This document shows, piece after piece, positions 10,237 through 21,410 of a stretch of 64,000 nucleotides of DNA (position 1 is its first letter; every line of letters begins with the position of its first letter). Both the position numbers and the translations under genes were made by a program. This DNA is from Chaetoceros tenuissimus (lineage: Eukaryota > Bacillariophyta > Thalassiosirophyceae > Chaetocerotales > Chaetocerotaceae). Under the pieces are notes generated by a model. It saw only the letters and a list, made by a program, of their open reading frames with translations. It was not told the DNA's origin and did not search any database. The DNA lies in contig BLLK01000045.1 of NCBI GenBank assembly GCA_021927905.1, positions 682,001 through 746,000 on the forward strand, written 5' to 3'.

Positions 10237-12270
10237 ATGCCGAGACAGGATGTGTTACAAAGATGTGTTAGTGAAATCAAAGAGGCGCTTTCCATATGCA
10301 ATAATAGCGGCTCTTCCACTTCTGATTACGACGGTGGCACTACATCGTTCTCGCTGCTGACCAGGAAAGAATTCAAAGAAGCTAAGAATACTCTGCAGAA
10401 AATTTTAAAGAAAGACACAAAAGGCGACACTGTTGAGAAGGACATTGGGAAGGAAATAAAGTTTCCAACTCAGAGAGTCAGAGTCGAGGTAAAACTTTAC
10501 AGTGCGGATGGTGACACCTTCTTGGCAGACGTTGAGCTTACGCTTGGAGCAAATTTCCCAGAAGATCCTGCCAAGGTGACGAAAGCAAAAATATATAGTC
10601 TGGAAATGGATGCTGAGATGAGAGAAAGGCATCATCATAGCTTCATAACAGACATGATAGAATTCGCGAATCAAGCCTCGAAATCAGACTCATCGTCAAA
10701 ACTATTGCACATGATTGAAAGTATAGAAGACTATGCAGCGGAGTATGTAGCAAGTAACGGGTGTTGGAAATTATTTCATTGTGATCCACGACCATTGTAC
10801 ATTGTGAATGAATCCTCTATCCCTATAGTACCAATAGAAAATATGGCATTCAAATTAGCTTCCACAAATACAAATTTTGCGAAAATGGCTCCAGGACGAA
10901 AGAAATCTATATCATCGCATTCACGATCTAATAATCCAAAATCATATAGCCGCTCAAGTTCCAAACATAAGAAATCTAGAAAGATGTTTGCAGACCATGT
11001 GGAGGACCTTCGGCTTTACGTCCTTCAGAATGGAAATGCAAATATACCACAAACCTATCCTGCTAATCAAAACTTGGCGACTTGGGTTGGCAATATCAGA
11101 TATTCATGCAGATTGATTGAACGGGGGGCAGTGCCTTTGATCAAACTAACTAAAGAGAGATTGGAATTGTTGGTTGGTGTTGGGTTCGAGGTACCTCAGG
11201 TTGTACTCAAGCAAGCTGGAATTACAAATGTGGAACAAATCAAAGCTGAAGCTGAATCAAAGATTGAAGCAAATGCCGTGGTGGAAAATAAAGAACAACC
11301 TGATTCATTGGTTGACAAAACTAATCAACAAGACATGAGTAGTGGGAATGATCAAGATCAAGAGATGGAAGTACAAGTCAACAGAAAAAGAAAGCTCTCA
11401 CTTGAATCAATAATGAATCAAAATGATCTCACTGTGAAGGTATCATATAAGTTTGAATGTACTGTTGGAGCAGGGCCGCTTGGAATAATTTTACGAAATT
11501 CCCCAGAAGGAGTACAAGTAGTCAATATTGATCCAGATTCTCAATGCAAATCAAAGTTGGAAATCGGTGACATTATTGAAGCAATTAATTCCAAAAGTCA
11601 AAAGAATGCAACCGCAAAGGATGCAAAGTTTTTATTGTCTCAGTCCATTGATGTTGAGCGGTCTCTTATGATGAGGCGAGTAAGCTCAAAGAAGTTCAAG
11701 ATGACAGAATCTGAAGAACACGTAGACAATAAAGTTTCTGCGAAAGCAATCAATAGTTCTAGTAATTCATCAAACACTGAAGATGTAAATATGGGAACCG
11801 CAACACCTGAAATGTCATCATCGGAGAGTGAAACAGAGAATGAAGCACAAGTATCAGATTTGGAAAAGAAGTCTCCAGTGACAAGTACAATTCCAAATAA
11901 AAAAGGAGAATCCACTTCAACACCGCAAACTATCAAAAATCCAGAAGATAATACACATTGCTTTGAATTTGTCACTTCTCCAGGTCCGTTGGGACTTAAT
12001 CTATGTCCAAATCCATCATTGGGATTCAAGATATTGGACATTTTCGAGACATCTCAATGCAAAGGAAAATTGGAAAAGTATGATTACGTGGAATCTATAG
12101 ATGGACATTCTCTCAAAACAGCCAATGTGAGTGAACTAATGACCTACCTATCCGATTGCAAAGAAAAGTGCAAGATCTTGGGTGTCAAACGTGAACGTAG
12201 CTCCTCGCCAGTCTCCACTACGTCCGAAATACTTGATGGGACTGAGAAAGAAGGAAAGAAAAAGCAATAG
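10237..12270 (+). CDS. Helicase-associated-domain protein with two PDZ-like domains
   Basis: Single exon, 677 residues, ATG start. Residues about 1-180 contain a region resembling an RWD fold (VRVEVKLYSADGD...LTLGANFPEDP), uncertain. After a basic Ser/Lys linker, residues 250-325 are a helicase-associated (HA) domain (WVGNIRYSCRLIERG, LTKERLELLVGVGFE), a helical module common in diatom proteins. Residues about 405-485 and 570-650 are two PDZ-like domains, each with a GPLG(I/L)xL carboxylate-binding loop (AGPLGIILR and PGPLGLNLC) and a following D-SQCK(S/G)KLE motif. The PDZ copies are diverged duplicates. Acidic Ser-rich linkers separate the domains. This combination suggests a scaffold, possibly nuclear; no specific role known. 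Confidence 0.78.
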   Translation: MPRQDVLQRCVSEIKEALSICNNSGSSTSDYDGGTTSFSLLTRKEFKEAKNTLQKILKKDTKGDTVEKDIGKEIKFPTQRVRVEVKLYSADGDTFLADVELTLGANFPEDPAKVTKAKIYSLEMDAEMRERHHHSFITDMIEFANQASKSDSSSKLLHMIESIEDYAAEYVASNGCWKLFHCDPRPLYIVNESSIPIVPIENMAFKLASTNTNFAKMAPGRKKSISSHSRSNNPKSYSRSSSKHKKSRKMFADHVEDLRLYVLQNGNANIPQTYPANQNLATWVGNIRYSCRLIERGAVPLIKLTKERLELLVGVGFEVPQVVLKQAGITNVEQIKAEAESKIEANAVVENKEQPDSLVDKTNQQDMSSGNDQDQEMEVQVNRKRKLSLESIMNQNDLTVKVSYKFECTVGAGPLGIILRNSPEGVQVVNIDPDSQCKSKLEIGDIIEAINSKSQKNATAKDAKFLLSQSIDVERSLMMRRVSSKKFKMTESEEHVDNKVSAKAINSSSNSSNTEDVNMGTATPEMSSSESETENEAQVSDLEKKSPVTSTIPNKKGESTSTPQTIKNPEDNTHCFEFVTSPGPLGLNLCPNPSLGFKILDIFETSQCKGKLEKYDYVESIDGHSLKTANVSELMTYLSDCKEKCKILGVKRERSSSPVSTTSEILDGTEKEGKKKQ

Positions 12271-12771
12271 CATGAAAAATTCAAGAATAATAATTTTATC
12301 CGCGGCCATCTTTTTCAAAATTACAAGAAAGAGAAATCTAAACAGTGAAAAATAAAACAAAAAATGTACTCCTAAATTTACAATAAAAAAAAGATTGCAG
12401 TTGTAATCCATAATTTTCTTTTTGTTTCAATTTCAATTGTTGAAACTAGCTAGTCAAAATTATATCGCAGCTAGGTTTAAGTCCCTACCCTATGAGGGAA
12501 AATTGGATCTTCGCAGTGTTCGCAATTGAAACTGTGTGTGTCAATAATAGGAGAGAGGAGAGATCCATCGTAGTAGCAGCTGCACACAGTAACAACAAAC
12601 AGCTTCAAGATCTAGTCATAAAACTCTCTTGCTACTGTACAGATTGTGACTGACTGATTATCTGAAAGCTCATAGCCAATCGTATTTCAGTCTAAATCAT
12701 AATTAGAGGCTAAACAGTCTCGTTGAATAGAAGCCAAATATAAAGTTGAAAAAGAGAATTCTAAACCCAAA
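12271..12771. promoter_or_regulatory. Upstream region of acyl-CoA synthetase
   Basis: 501 bp. It holds the PDZ gene's 3' UTR and the promoter of the synthetase, including a pyrimidine/purine-rich GGAGAGAGGAGAGATCC at about 12550. No small gene seen. Confidence 0.4.
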
Positions 12772-15083
12772 ATGAGTTTGATATTCTTACCTCTCAAGAT
12801 TCTCCTCATCGCCATCGATCTCACTGTAAGTCAAACCCAAGTCTTTTCACCTAGTCAACTTTCAGTCGTATCAAAAGCTAACTCTTTGTTTGCAGCTTAC
12901 CTTTGTGACTTTCGGATGGGTGAAACCACTTCTTAACCTTCTCAAACCAAAAACACTTCGTTCTGTTCCTGTAGGATCGGAACAGTTCCATCGTGTCAGT
13001 GCAGATTTCCCAAAGGCTCGTCTCACACACCCTCCATGTGGATCAAAAACACTTTACGAGATTTCGAAAAGTGCATTCTTGAAGCATGCAGATCGTCCAT
13101 GTATGGGAACCAGAGAGTTCCTTGGTATGAAATCTGTCAAGCCGCCAGTAAAGCATTTCGGCGAAGTCAATTGGAAAACTTATGAACAAGTTGGATCTGA
13201 AGTTGAAAAATTCGGAGCTGCTCTACGTAAGGTTGGACTTGTCCCAGCTCCTCAAAAGGCTACTTTGGACAAAATGACTACTCCTTGTTCCTTGGCTATC
13301 TTTGAGAATACTTCCTCGGAATGGATGATTGCCGCTCAGGGTGCTTTCTCTCAGTCTATTGTTGTGACTACCATTTATGCTACTCTTGGAATGAATGCTG
13401 TAGTGGATGCTATCCAGGATGGTGTCATTAGTGCAATTGTTTGTAACAAAAAGAGTGTCGGAGCTGTTGTTGGAAGAGCAAAGGAAACACCTACCCTCAA
13501 GACAATCATTTATACCAGTGATGCTGTTGCAAAGGATGAAGATGTCGCATTGCCTTCTGCACCTGCTGGAGTTCAGATTATTTCTTTTGAAGACTTTGTT
13601 GCAATGGGTGATGTGAAGGCGTTCCCTCCTACTCCTCCTGCTGCAGAATCCATGGCGGTTCTTATGTACACTTCTGGTTCCACTGGAAAACCAAAGGGAG
13701 TTGTTATTACTCATGCACAGATTGTTGCAGCTATTGCATCTGGTGATGAAATGCTTGGAATGAAATCTGGAGATTACTACTTGGGTGTAAGTGACATGAG
13801 GTTGATTCTTGTATTTTGAAATATCCTTGCTCAACTTCCAATTTCCTTTCTTCTCCATAACATAGTACCTTCCACTAGCTCACATCATGGAGCTCATGGC
13901 AGAATTTTGCTGTCTTGCTTTGGGGTGCACAATCTGTTATGCTGACCCAAAAACTTTGACAACTAAGGGAGCGTACCCGATTGGAGCATTGGAGCAGTAC
14001 AAACCACATTTGATGGTAGCAGTTCCAAAAATTTGGGATGTGATCAAGAAGGGAGTTGAGGCGAAGGTAGCAGCATCATCCCCTGTTGCGCAATTCTTGG
14101 TGAAGACAGCTTTCCAAGCTAGAACATTTGCAATTAGTCATGGATTTGATACTCCATTGTTCAAGGCATTGGTTTTCAAGAAGTTCAGCAAGGTTGTTGG
14201 AGGAAGACTCAAGCTAGCTCTTTCTGGAGGTGGACCTTTGAATAGCGAAGTTCAAGTTTTTATTCGTACCTGTTTTGGATGCCCACTTTTCCAAGGTTAT
14301 GGACTCACTGAGACATGCGCAGGACTTTCTATTCAAGCAGTTGATGATCTTCGTGCAGGTATTGCGGGAATGCCAATTCCTTCCGTAGAGGTGAAGCTTG
14401 AGTCTGTTCCGGATATTTGCGATAAAGGTGGAGCTACATATTTGAACACTGATACACACGATGTACATGGTAACAAAGTTTTTGGACGTGGAGAGATCCT
14501 TGTGAGAGGACCAAGTGTTTCTCTTGGGTATTATACCATGCCTGACAAAACTAAGGAAGTTTATGATGATGATGGTTGGTTCCACACTGGAGATATTGGA
14601 CAATTTATGGATGATGGAAGTATTCGCATTGTGGATCGTGTCAAAAATCTTGTGAAATTGAAGGGAGGCGAGTATATTGCTGTCGAGAATATGGAAATGA
14701 CCTATGGAAACTCTGCTTTCGTTGATGCTGTTGCAGGTGGAATTTGCTGTTATGGAGATGGAGATATGGATAGACCTATTGCACTTATGCAGCTGAACGA
14801 GCCTGTTGTTATGAAGTGGGCAAAGGACAATGGTGTTAGCGGAGATTTTGCGATATTGAAAGACTCTAAGGAGCTAAATGATGCCATCATGGCTGATATG
14901 AAGAATGAAGCAGTAAAGGCAGGATTGAGTCACTTGGAAAAGTTGGTTGCTATTGCATACTTGACAGAACCATGGACTCCTGAGAATGGATGTCTTACAG
15001 CTGCGAACAAATTGCAACGTAGAGCTGTAGTTGAGATGTTCAAAAAGGAATTTGAGGAGACAAAGAAGAAGGGAATTTTCTAA
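12772..15083 (+). CDS. Long-chain acyl-CoA synthetase
   Basis: Three exons, 12772..12825, 12896..13786 and 13866..15083, with GT-AG introns of 70 and 79 bp, both phase 0; product 720 residues. Exon 1 gives an N-terminal hydrophobic anchor (FLPLKILLIAIDL) that continues into exon 2. The AMP-binding P-loop YTSGSTGKPKG lies near residue 276; the second splice restores YLPLAHIMEL; YGLTETCAG and GWFHTGDIG follow, and RVKNLVKLKGGEYIA is the fatty-acyl/adenylate motif. The enzyme activates fatty acids to acyl-CoA with ATP, on ER, lipid-droplet or peroxisome membranes. It contains the insert typical of eukaryotic LACS. Codon choice (GGA, GTT, CTT, AAG) looks like a well-expressed gene. It lies about 2.9 kb downstream of the carnitine acyltransferase, on the same strand. 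Confidence 0.96.
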
Positions 15084-15161
15084 ACAAATTTCTTGAAATT
15101 TACTTTACGCCTGGACTAATACTTTTTTGAAAATAAGGTAAAAATTGCTTTTCCCAGCAAT

Positions 15162-16323
15162 TTACTTGTTGCTGCTAGCAAGCTTTTGTTGTCTTTCCTT
15201 TGAAAGCTTGATAATTTTGGCTGTATGAATGGTGGCAAGTTGTCTTGCTCCACCATTTGGCTGTTCCTTAAATGTATTGAAAGCGTCGTGCCCAATCACA
15301 ATTCTTGCAAAACAAGGATCAGCATCATTCATTAACTTTGCATGAGGTTGCTTTCCTGGTCCATGAAGGGAAGAGTTATCCTTGGTATTGACGTAGAAAT
15401 TTGGACCTAGACCAGCAAATCCAATAGTAAATTCATCATGATCAAATTCGTGAGAATACTCTGGAAAAGCCAACTTATGTTGCAATGATTCGTCCACATT
15501 TTTTGGCCTCATTTGATTATCCATCAACGCAGCTGATACAACATGATTCCTATAGGTGAAAATGGTGTTATCCCACACTTTATTTTCAATCATATCAAGA
15601 AAGTTGTAAACTGAGTGTGGCATGACATGATTTGGAGCCATTTCAATTGTCATGAACTTTTTGTTTCCATTCACAGTCAAAGAGAACTCAACATAATGAG
15701 GACCTTGCCCAAACCTAAAAATAGATAATTAAAAATGAGTATGCATGATTTTTCAAATAGTTGATAAATCAAGGTGCTACTATGATCTTGACTTACCGAC
15801 GATCAATTTCAATTTCATAACTTTTCTGAAGACTCTTTTGTAATGACGAGATTCTCTCTGATTGATGATCTTGCTTTTCAATCACTTTCTTAACGATTAA
15901 TTCTCTGTCTTCGTCTGTAGCTTCCGAAGGATGAGTAAGCTTTATTCCTGACTGTCCAGCAAGAAGTTTCATTTGGAGCTTATGGAAATCTTCATGTGCT
16001 CCGTCAAGCTCGTCTTCTAGAACAAGAAGTTCATTGTGGGTTTCATCATACATTTCCTGTAGTTGAGTCAGAGACTTATTCGCACTGGATACTTTCTCGG
16101 TAGTTCTATAGCACTGAATTAGAAGTAAAACAATCGCAACGTACTGTAAGATAACCTGGATATTGAAAGAGTCAGTTTTCTTCTTTCCATCTCTTTTGAA
16201 TGATTGGTACGATGATGGCGTTTGTCGCTGCTGCTTAAAATTATTGCAATACTGCAGTTCATCATCTCCAAATCCAACTCCTGGGTATGAATTAGCAGAA
16301 GCGCTTCTCTTGAATAGAACCAT
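15162..16323 (-). CDS. Membrane-anchored cyclophilin-like protein
   Basis: Two exons on the minus strand, 15797..16323 and 15162..15714, with an 82 bp intron; product 359 residues. Residues 52-75 (VILQYVAIVLLLIQCY) are a single membrane segment with a basic N-terminal side, so a type II protein. A coiled coil follows (about 80-170). The C-terminal 180 residues are cyclophilin-like: FGQGPHYVEFSL (across the splice), FMTIEMAPNHVMPHSVYNFLDMI, and FARIVIGHDAF. The usual catalytic Arg-Phe pair (FHR) is missing, so PPIase activity is doubtful. Similar anchored, degenerate cyclophilin-like proteins occur in diatoms; function unknown, perhaps Golgi. Confidence 0.75.
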
Positions 16324-16771
16324 ATTATCTCCGAAAGATTGAATGAATTCAAAGTTGCAAGCAATGTATTAATAAATGTGCTTTAGGGACCAAGTGTTGA
16401 GAAATAGATATGTGAGTTCAGTGTTTCCAAGCCCCGAGGAAAGAGATGGCACATATTTCTCACCAAGTAATCGCTGAAATCGTTGGATAATACAATTGCC
16501 CCCAATTGTCGTTGGAGCTATATTACAACCATTTAGCTTGATCGTGAAAAGAAGAATCCAAAAAAAGAAAATCTGTGCCAATAGGACAAAACTAGTGTAA
16601 AACTTGCTGTACCATGATGTTTTAGTCTGTACCTCCGACTCAAATCTTATGACTTTTGAAAAAGGCCTTCTCTTCTTTGGAAAATGTAAAAGAAAGATGA
16701 AAAAACGCACTCTGTAATGTACTTTCTTTCACATTTTGAAAACACAACTAAAAGGATTGAAACAACACAAC
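16324..16771. promoter_or_regulatory. Divergent spacer, cyclophilin-like / ankyrin protein
   Basis: 448 bp between divergent starts. A minus-strand frame at 16369-16710 (113 codons) contains a hydrophobic stretch but no similarity and sits in promoter DNA; not called. Confidence 0.35.
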
Positions 16772-18229
16772 ATGATAAGTCCCCAACAGTATTCTCGCAA
16801 TATGGAGAAGTATGTAGTGTCGCCAACTGGTGTGAATGATTCTATATTCAATGACACAAATTATTTAGATCTGGCTCCGAATTCTGTGTTCGCTCTTATT
16901 GAAAATTTGAAATGGAAAGAAGCGATAGTTGCTCTACACAAGTCCCCTGATGAGGCTAGGCAATGGGTAAAGAAAGAGGATGGCTCAAGACCCGGTTGGA
17001 GAAGATTGCCTCTCCATGAAGCATTGATCCGAAATCCAAGTGCAGATATTATCCAGAGCCTTCTTGATGCATATCCAGACTCCATCACACAACATGACAA
17101 TTATTTCCGAACTCCTTTGCACCATGCAGTGATTCAAAATGCAAATTCTGATGTGCTTATACTCATTATCGATGCAGATATGAACGCTTTGGACAAGAAG
17201 GATTTCTTTGATAAACTTCCAAAAGAGTATGTCACTAAGGACGAAGTGTTGACTATCATTTCCCAAAACAGGAATTGTATATCTCTTGCAGCTGGAAAAG
17301 TACGAGAAAGATTAGAAGCGTCTGCATCCTACGTTTATATGATTCTCAATTCATCACAAGTACAAACGTCATCGGCCTACACACCAACTCGACAACCATA
17401 CAAATCAAGAGCTATGGAATCTTTACTTGAAGAGGAGCTTGCTCAAGCTCGCGTAGAAGCTGATATTGCTTATTCTGAGAGAGATATGGCAATAGCAGAG
17501 AAGGAAAAGATGGAAAACCAAGTGAAATTCTTGTCTAGTCAAGTGCAAGAGAAAAACAATATTATTGAAGATATGAAAAGCCTATCTGATAGAAATAGAC
17601 GTCTCAATGATATATTGAAAAAAATAGAAGCAAAGAATCAGTCTATTGTGAAAAAGATGTCGACAAGAGATCGAGAGATTCAGGAACAGATTGAGTTAAG
17701 GAAGCAAGAAAGTGAAACATTCCAAGAACAGAGAGAAAAACTCATGTTGACTGTAGAGGTATTGTCGATGAAGTTGGCAGAAATGAATTCAAGTTTAGAT
17801 GATAGTTTCGCTGAGGAAAAATCTGTTGAGTCAGCTGTGTTGCGTGAAAATATTGAGGATAAAACTTCTTTTGAGGAGTATCGAGCTTCTTCTGAACAAA
17901 GGATCGAGTCATTGGAAGAAACAGTAGAAGCATACAAGTCGGCAGCAAATGATTTGCAGATGCGATGTGTTGAATTGGAAGATCGTATTGAACACAATGT
18001 AACTGAAAATCATGTCAGATTCCTTGAGGAGGAGCTTCAAGTGTCGCAAGAGGAGATCAAGCTTCTTCGTAAAAGCAATGCAAACTCCACAAGTAGGATT
18101 CAGACTTTAGAAGAATTGATGAGAAACTACAAAACAAAGAATATGAATTTGGAATTAGGGTTTTACAACGTTACGGAGCAACTCATTGAGAAAACAAAAG
18201 AGCTCTACAACCTCCAAAGTCAAAAGTAA
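16772..18229 (+). CDS. Ankyrin-repeat coiled-coil protein, copy 1
   Basis: Start set at ATG 16772 (485 residues); the longer frame begins with a TTG. Residues about 30-150 hold two or three ankyrin-like repeats (WRRLPLHEALIRNPSADII, FRTPLHHAVIQNANSDVL). From residue about 210 to the end the protein is a long coiled coil rich in E, K, Q and R. It is a shorter paralogue of the gene 600 bp downstream: both share the order acidic N-terminus, NL-W substrate-like stretch, WRRLP(L/I)HEA ankyrin core, DFF-K(L/I)P segment and coiled coil. Such proteins serve as scaffolds; no specific function is visible. Confidence 0.85.
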   Translation: MISPQQYSRNMEKYVVSPTGVNDSIFNDTNYLDLAPNSVFALIENLKWKEAIVALHKSPDEARQWVKKEDGSRPGWRRLPLHEALIRNPSADIIQSLLDAYPDSITQHDNYFRTPLHHAVIQNANSDVLILIIDADMNALDKKDFFDKLPKEYVTKDEVLTIISQNRNCISLAAGKVRERLEASASYVYMILNSSQVQTSSAYTPTRQPYKSRAMESLLEEELAQARVEADIAYSERDMAIAEKEKMENQVKFLSSQVQEKNNIIEDMKSLSDRNRRLNDILKKIEAKNQSIVKKMSTRDREIQEQIELRKQESETFQEQREKLMLTVEVLSMKLAEMNSSLDDSFAEEKSVESAVLRENIEDKTSFEEYRASSEQRIESLEETVEAYKSAANDLQMRCVELEDRIEHNVTENHVRFLEEELQVSQEEIKLLRKSNANSTSRIQTLEELMRNYKTKNMNLELGFYNVTEQLIEKTKELYNLQSQK

Positions 18230-18833
18230 AATGATTGAAAGTGCCTACTGCCTTTGAAGCATAAAGTTTCAGATAAAGATGGAAAGGCAAGAATGTAATA
18301 TGACAATGTAATATCATTTAATAAAAAATACATTTTATTTTTCTCTTATGCTGATAGACATACTCGTAATTGGCTACAAGCTACAAGAAACAACCAAAAA
18401 TGTACGTTAGGATGTGATGATGTGATGTGTAGGATACGAGACCATCCAGTTCAATAAATAAATGGACCATTAAATGGATACATAAATGACCATGTGTAAG
18501 AAAAAGGCTGAAGAAATTTCTTCGTTTCACGAAGAAGCGCCAAACTTTCAATATGAAATTTTGAACGGAAATAAAATGTCCACTTTTAGACAAGAATAGT
18601 CAGTCTGCGTTATTTAACAGAAAAGAGTCTTACATTGAATGACATTTTTCGAATAAGTCCCATCTTTCAGAAAATACTGTTTGTCTTCCACAAGGAATAC
18701 AATTTCAAAAAAAGCAGACGTTATGAACACCTAGTAATATCAAGCAATTGTTCCTCATTTTATTTGGGGTCAGGAGAAATTGCAAGTGTTTTCATATAAC
18801 TGAACTTATCATAATCCATAATCCAAAAGCATT
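18230..18833. other. Gene-free spacer between tandem paralogues
   Basis: 604 bp of AT-rich DNA. It contains a near-repeat (caagaatgtaatatg then acaatgtaatatc, about 18288-18316) followed by poly(A)-signal-like AATAAAAAA. Nothing coding was seen. Confidence 0.4.
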
Positions 18834-21410
18834 ATGACTTCTATCGACCCGAAAAGAAGGGGATCTTTAGAATCCATCAGTAAATCTCTATTCATGAATG
18901 CATCTGCGAAGAAGGACTCCCCTCCGATGAAGAATAGACCATTCAGGAGAAGCCCACAAAAGAGTCCAACTTCTATTGTAGTCAAATCCATCTTTGACAA
19001 TAAAGATACCCTTGTAGAAAACCTTTCTTCTGATAGTCTCTTCAGTGCAATTAGAGACTTGAATTGGAGAGTGGCTGAGTCTAGGATCTCTTCCGATGAA
19101 GCCTCTACATGGGTTGCACAGCATGATAATCTCAAAAACAAAATGCTATGGCGTAGGCTTCCTATTCACGAAGCTGCCATCCGACAAGCCCCTGCTGCAC
19201 TTATTGCTGCTCTGATTGAGGCGCATCCCGAAGGTGCTCAAACAAAGGATAACCAAGGCCGTACACCTCTGAGTTGTGCTGTGATTCACGGTGCTGAAAT
19301 TGATGTCGTGTACCTCCTCCTTAATGCTTCTTATGATATTGTAAACGACCAAGACTTCTTCTCCAAGATACCAAGAGATTATGCTTATACAACTACGTTC
19401 TCCCATAAGGCAGAAGTCATTAATGCCCTTTGTTCCAAGAGGAGAGAAGAAGTGGAAATTATTGCTTCTCGCATCAAGGCCAGAATCAAGTCAGAACATC
19501 CTATTTATGGAGCTGCTTATAAAATGAAGGCTCAACTTGAGCAACAAAAGGAAACTGAGAGAGAAGAAGAAATGCAGCAAGCTCTTGCAGAAGTAGAGGC
19601 AGCTTACACCATTCGTGATGTTGCAGTAGCCAATGAACAAGCTGCCAAAATGCAAATTCAAGAGTTCAAGGACGAAATAGTTTGCATCAAAAAAGATCTT
19701 GAGCTTGAAATTGAAAATAAGGAGAGACAGGAAAGCTGTGTATTTATGCTCGAAAAGAAGAACCAAACTCTAATGTCTTCCATTTCTGAAAAGGATGCTG
19801 AGATTGAAAAGTTAAAGGAGCAAGTTAAGAAAGATGCAGAACAAAGAAAATCTGATTCAGTCATGAGACAGAAATTGAAGAAAACAATTGCTTCATTGTC
19901 AGAAAGGTTGAATGAAAACAGCGAGGAATCTATCGAGTATTGGAAGGCAGAAACTGAACGGCTACAAGAAGATAAAATGCAGGCTGAAGAGAAGCAAAAG
20001 TCTCTTGAAGAATTGCTACAGGTGTATATGGATCGCAGCCATGATCTTGAGGAGAAATACAAGTTGACAAAGGAGAAGTTGCTTGAGTCTGAGAAAACAC
20101 ATAGTGAGAAAGGCGAATCTCAAGAGGAGGAAGTTGCCATGTTAAGAAGTGACCTGCAGAAAGCACAAGAGGAGAACAGTGCAATGACTGTTATTGTAAA
20201 CAATTACCATGAAAAACTTACCAATGTAGAAAAGTCATTTGATGATATGAGTACGCATTTGATCGAAAGGTCAAATATGTTGAAGTCTGCATTAGATGAC
20301 ATTGATAAGCTTGAATCAGAGAAGTTCTTACTAGTTGAGGAAAAAGAAGATATGGAATCCCGAGTCCAGTCACTTGAGGCTCTTATCGGAGAGTACAGTA
20401 GCGAGCAAAAAGATACCGAGGAATTGATAGCATATAGGCAAGAGTCAATGGAGAAGATCAAAGAATTAGAGGACTTAATCATGGAGTACGATCAAGAGAA
20501 CACAAATCTTGAGAATAAATGTATTGAATATGAACGAGAAATTGAAGAACTCACCTTGGTTCGCAATCAAATCTCAGAAGAATTAGAGATGATGCGTGAA
20601 AGTTTAACAATGAAAGATGAGGAACATGACAAAGAATTGCTAGCTTTACGCAAAAGTTTCAACTCCATTGAAGTGGAGAATGAAGAGTTGAGAGGAAAAT
20701 GCGATGCATACGAGCTGAAGATTGAGGATTGTAAGATGGAATATGATAGAAAACTTGCACAAAGTTTGCATTCTATGGAGGTCGAAAAAAGCGAATTGAA
20801 AGAAAAATGTGATTCATACAAACACAAGCTAGAGGCATGCAAGAGAGAATTCGACAGAAAACTTGCTTCGCTTCAGGACCTTGTACGTATGTACAGAGAA
20901 AAAGCATCAAGGATCGAGAGTTATGAAGCTGAAACACACAAAATGTCAGAACAGGTGAAGCATCTGGAGGAAAAATTGGCAAAAGTCACCAACGATAAGA
21001 AGTTGTTAAAGAGGGAGCTAGCGAAGACATATGAGCGCAAGGAGAGTCTCTCTACATCTGTCAATGTACTCAAAGATTATTCCAAAGGATTGAAAACGAG
21101 AAACACGAATCTACAGCAAAGTCACCAAAGAGCTACCGAGCAGTTAATCGATAGAACTCTCAAATCTTCTCCTGTGCCTCCGCCACCAAGTCGAAGCAGA
21201 TACTCTACTCCGCGTAAAACCTATGCAACAGACAATGACGACTGTATGAGTGTGAGTACAGCTTTTTCACAAAGAAGCTTTGCATCTTACACATCTGCGA
21301 CATCTGTCACGTCAAATTCCAGTAGCACCAGTCGAAGAAGTTCTTCATTAGCTCTTCGAACCCAGCGTGCACTCAAACATCGCATTTCGTCCAGGCAAAA
21401 CCAAGTTTAA
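18834..21410 (+). CDS. Ankyrin-repeat coiled-coil protein, copy 2
   Basis: Single exon, 858 residues, ATG start. A basic Ser/Pro-rich head (1-45) precedes ankyrin-like repeats at about 100-180 (WRRLPIHEAAIRQAPAALI, GRTPLSCAVIHGAEIDVVYLL). A continuous coiled coil runs from about 200 to 775, with a repeated block near 640-690 (E(V/I)E-EL(R/K)-KCD-Y--K-E-CK-E-DRKL occurs twice). The tail is Ser/Thr/Arg-rich and likely disordered (RSRYSTPRK, SSSTSRRSSS). It is about twice the length of its upstream paralogue, mainly through extension of the coiled coil. Probably a cytoskeletal or centrosomal-type scaffold; inference only. Confidence 0.88.
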   Translation: MTSIDPKRRGSLESISKSLFMNASAKKDSPPMKNRPFRRSPQKSPTSIVVKSIFDNKDTLVENLSSDSLFSAIRDLNWRVAESRISSDEASTWVAQHDNLKNKMLWRRLPIHEAAIRQAPAALIAALIEAHPEGAQTKDNQGRTPLSCAVIHGAEIDVVYLLLNASYDIVNDQDFFSKIPRDYAYTTTFSHKAEVINALCSKRREEVEIIASRIKARIKSEHPIYGAAYKMKAQLEQQKETEREEEMQQALAEVEAAYTIRDVAVANEQAAKMQIQEFKDEIVCIKKDLELEIENKERQESCVFMLEKKNQTLMSSISEKDAEIEKLKEQVKKDAEQRKSDSVMRQKLKKTIASLSERLNENSEESIEYWKAETERLQEDKMQAEEKQKSLEELLQVYMDRSHDLEEKYKLTKEKLLESEKTHSEKGESQEEEVAMLRSDLQKAQEENSAMTVIVNNYHEKLTNVEKSFDDMSTHLIERSNMLKSALDDIDKLESEKFLLVEEKEDMESRVQSLEALIGEYSSEQKDTEELIAYRQESMEKIKELEDLIMEYDQENTNLENKCIEYEREIEELTLVRNQISEELEMMRESLTMKDEEHDKELLALRKSFNSIEVENEELRGKCDAYELKIEDCKMEYDRKLAQSLHSMEVEKSELKEKCDSYKHKLEACKREFDRKLASLQDLVRMYREKASRIESYEAETHKMSEQVKHLEEKLAKVTNDKKLLKRELAKTYERKESLSTSVNVLKDYSKGLKTRNTNLQQSHQRATEQLIDRTLKSSPVPPPPSRSRYSTPRKTYATDNDDCMSVSTAFSQRSFASYTSATSVTSNSSSTSRRSSSLALRTQRALKHRISSRQNQV

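Noticed and set aside
13223-13858. 211-codon minus-strand frame inside the acyl-CoA synthetase
   Set aside because: Ser/Asn-rich shadow of the well-supported sense gene.
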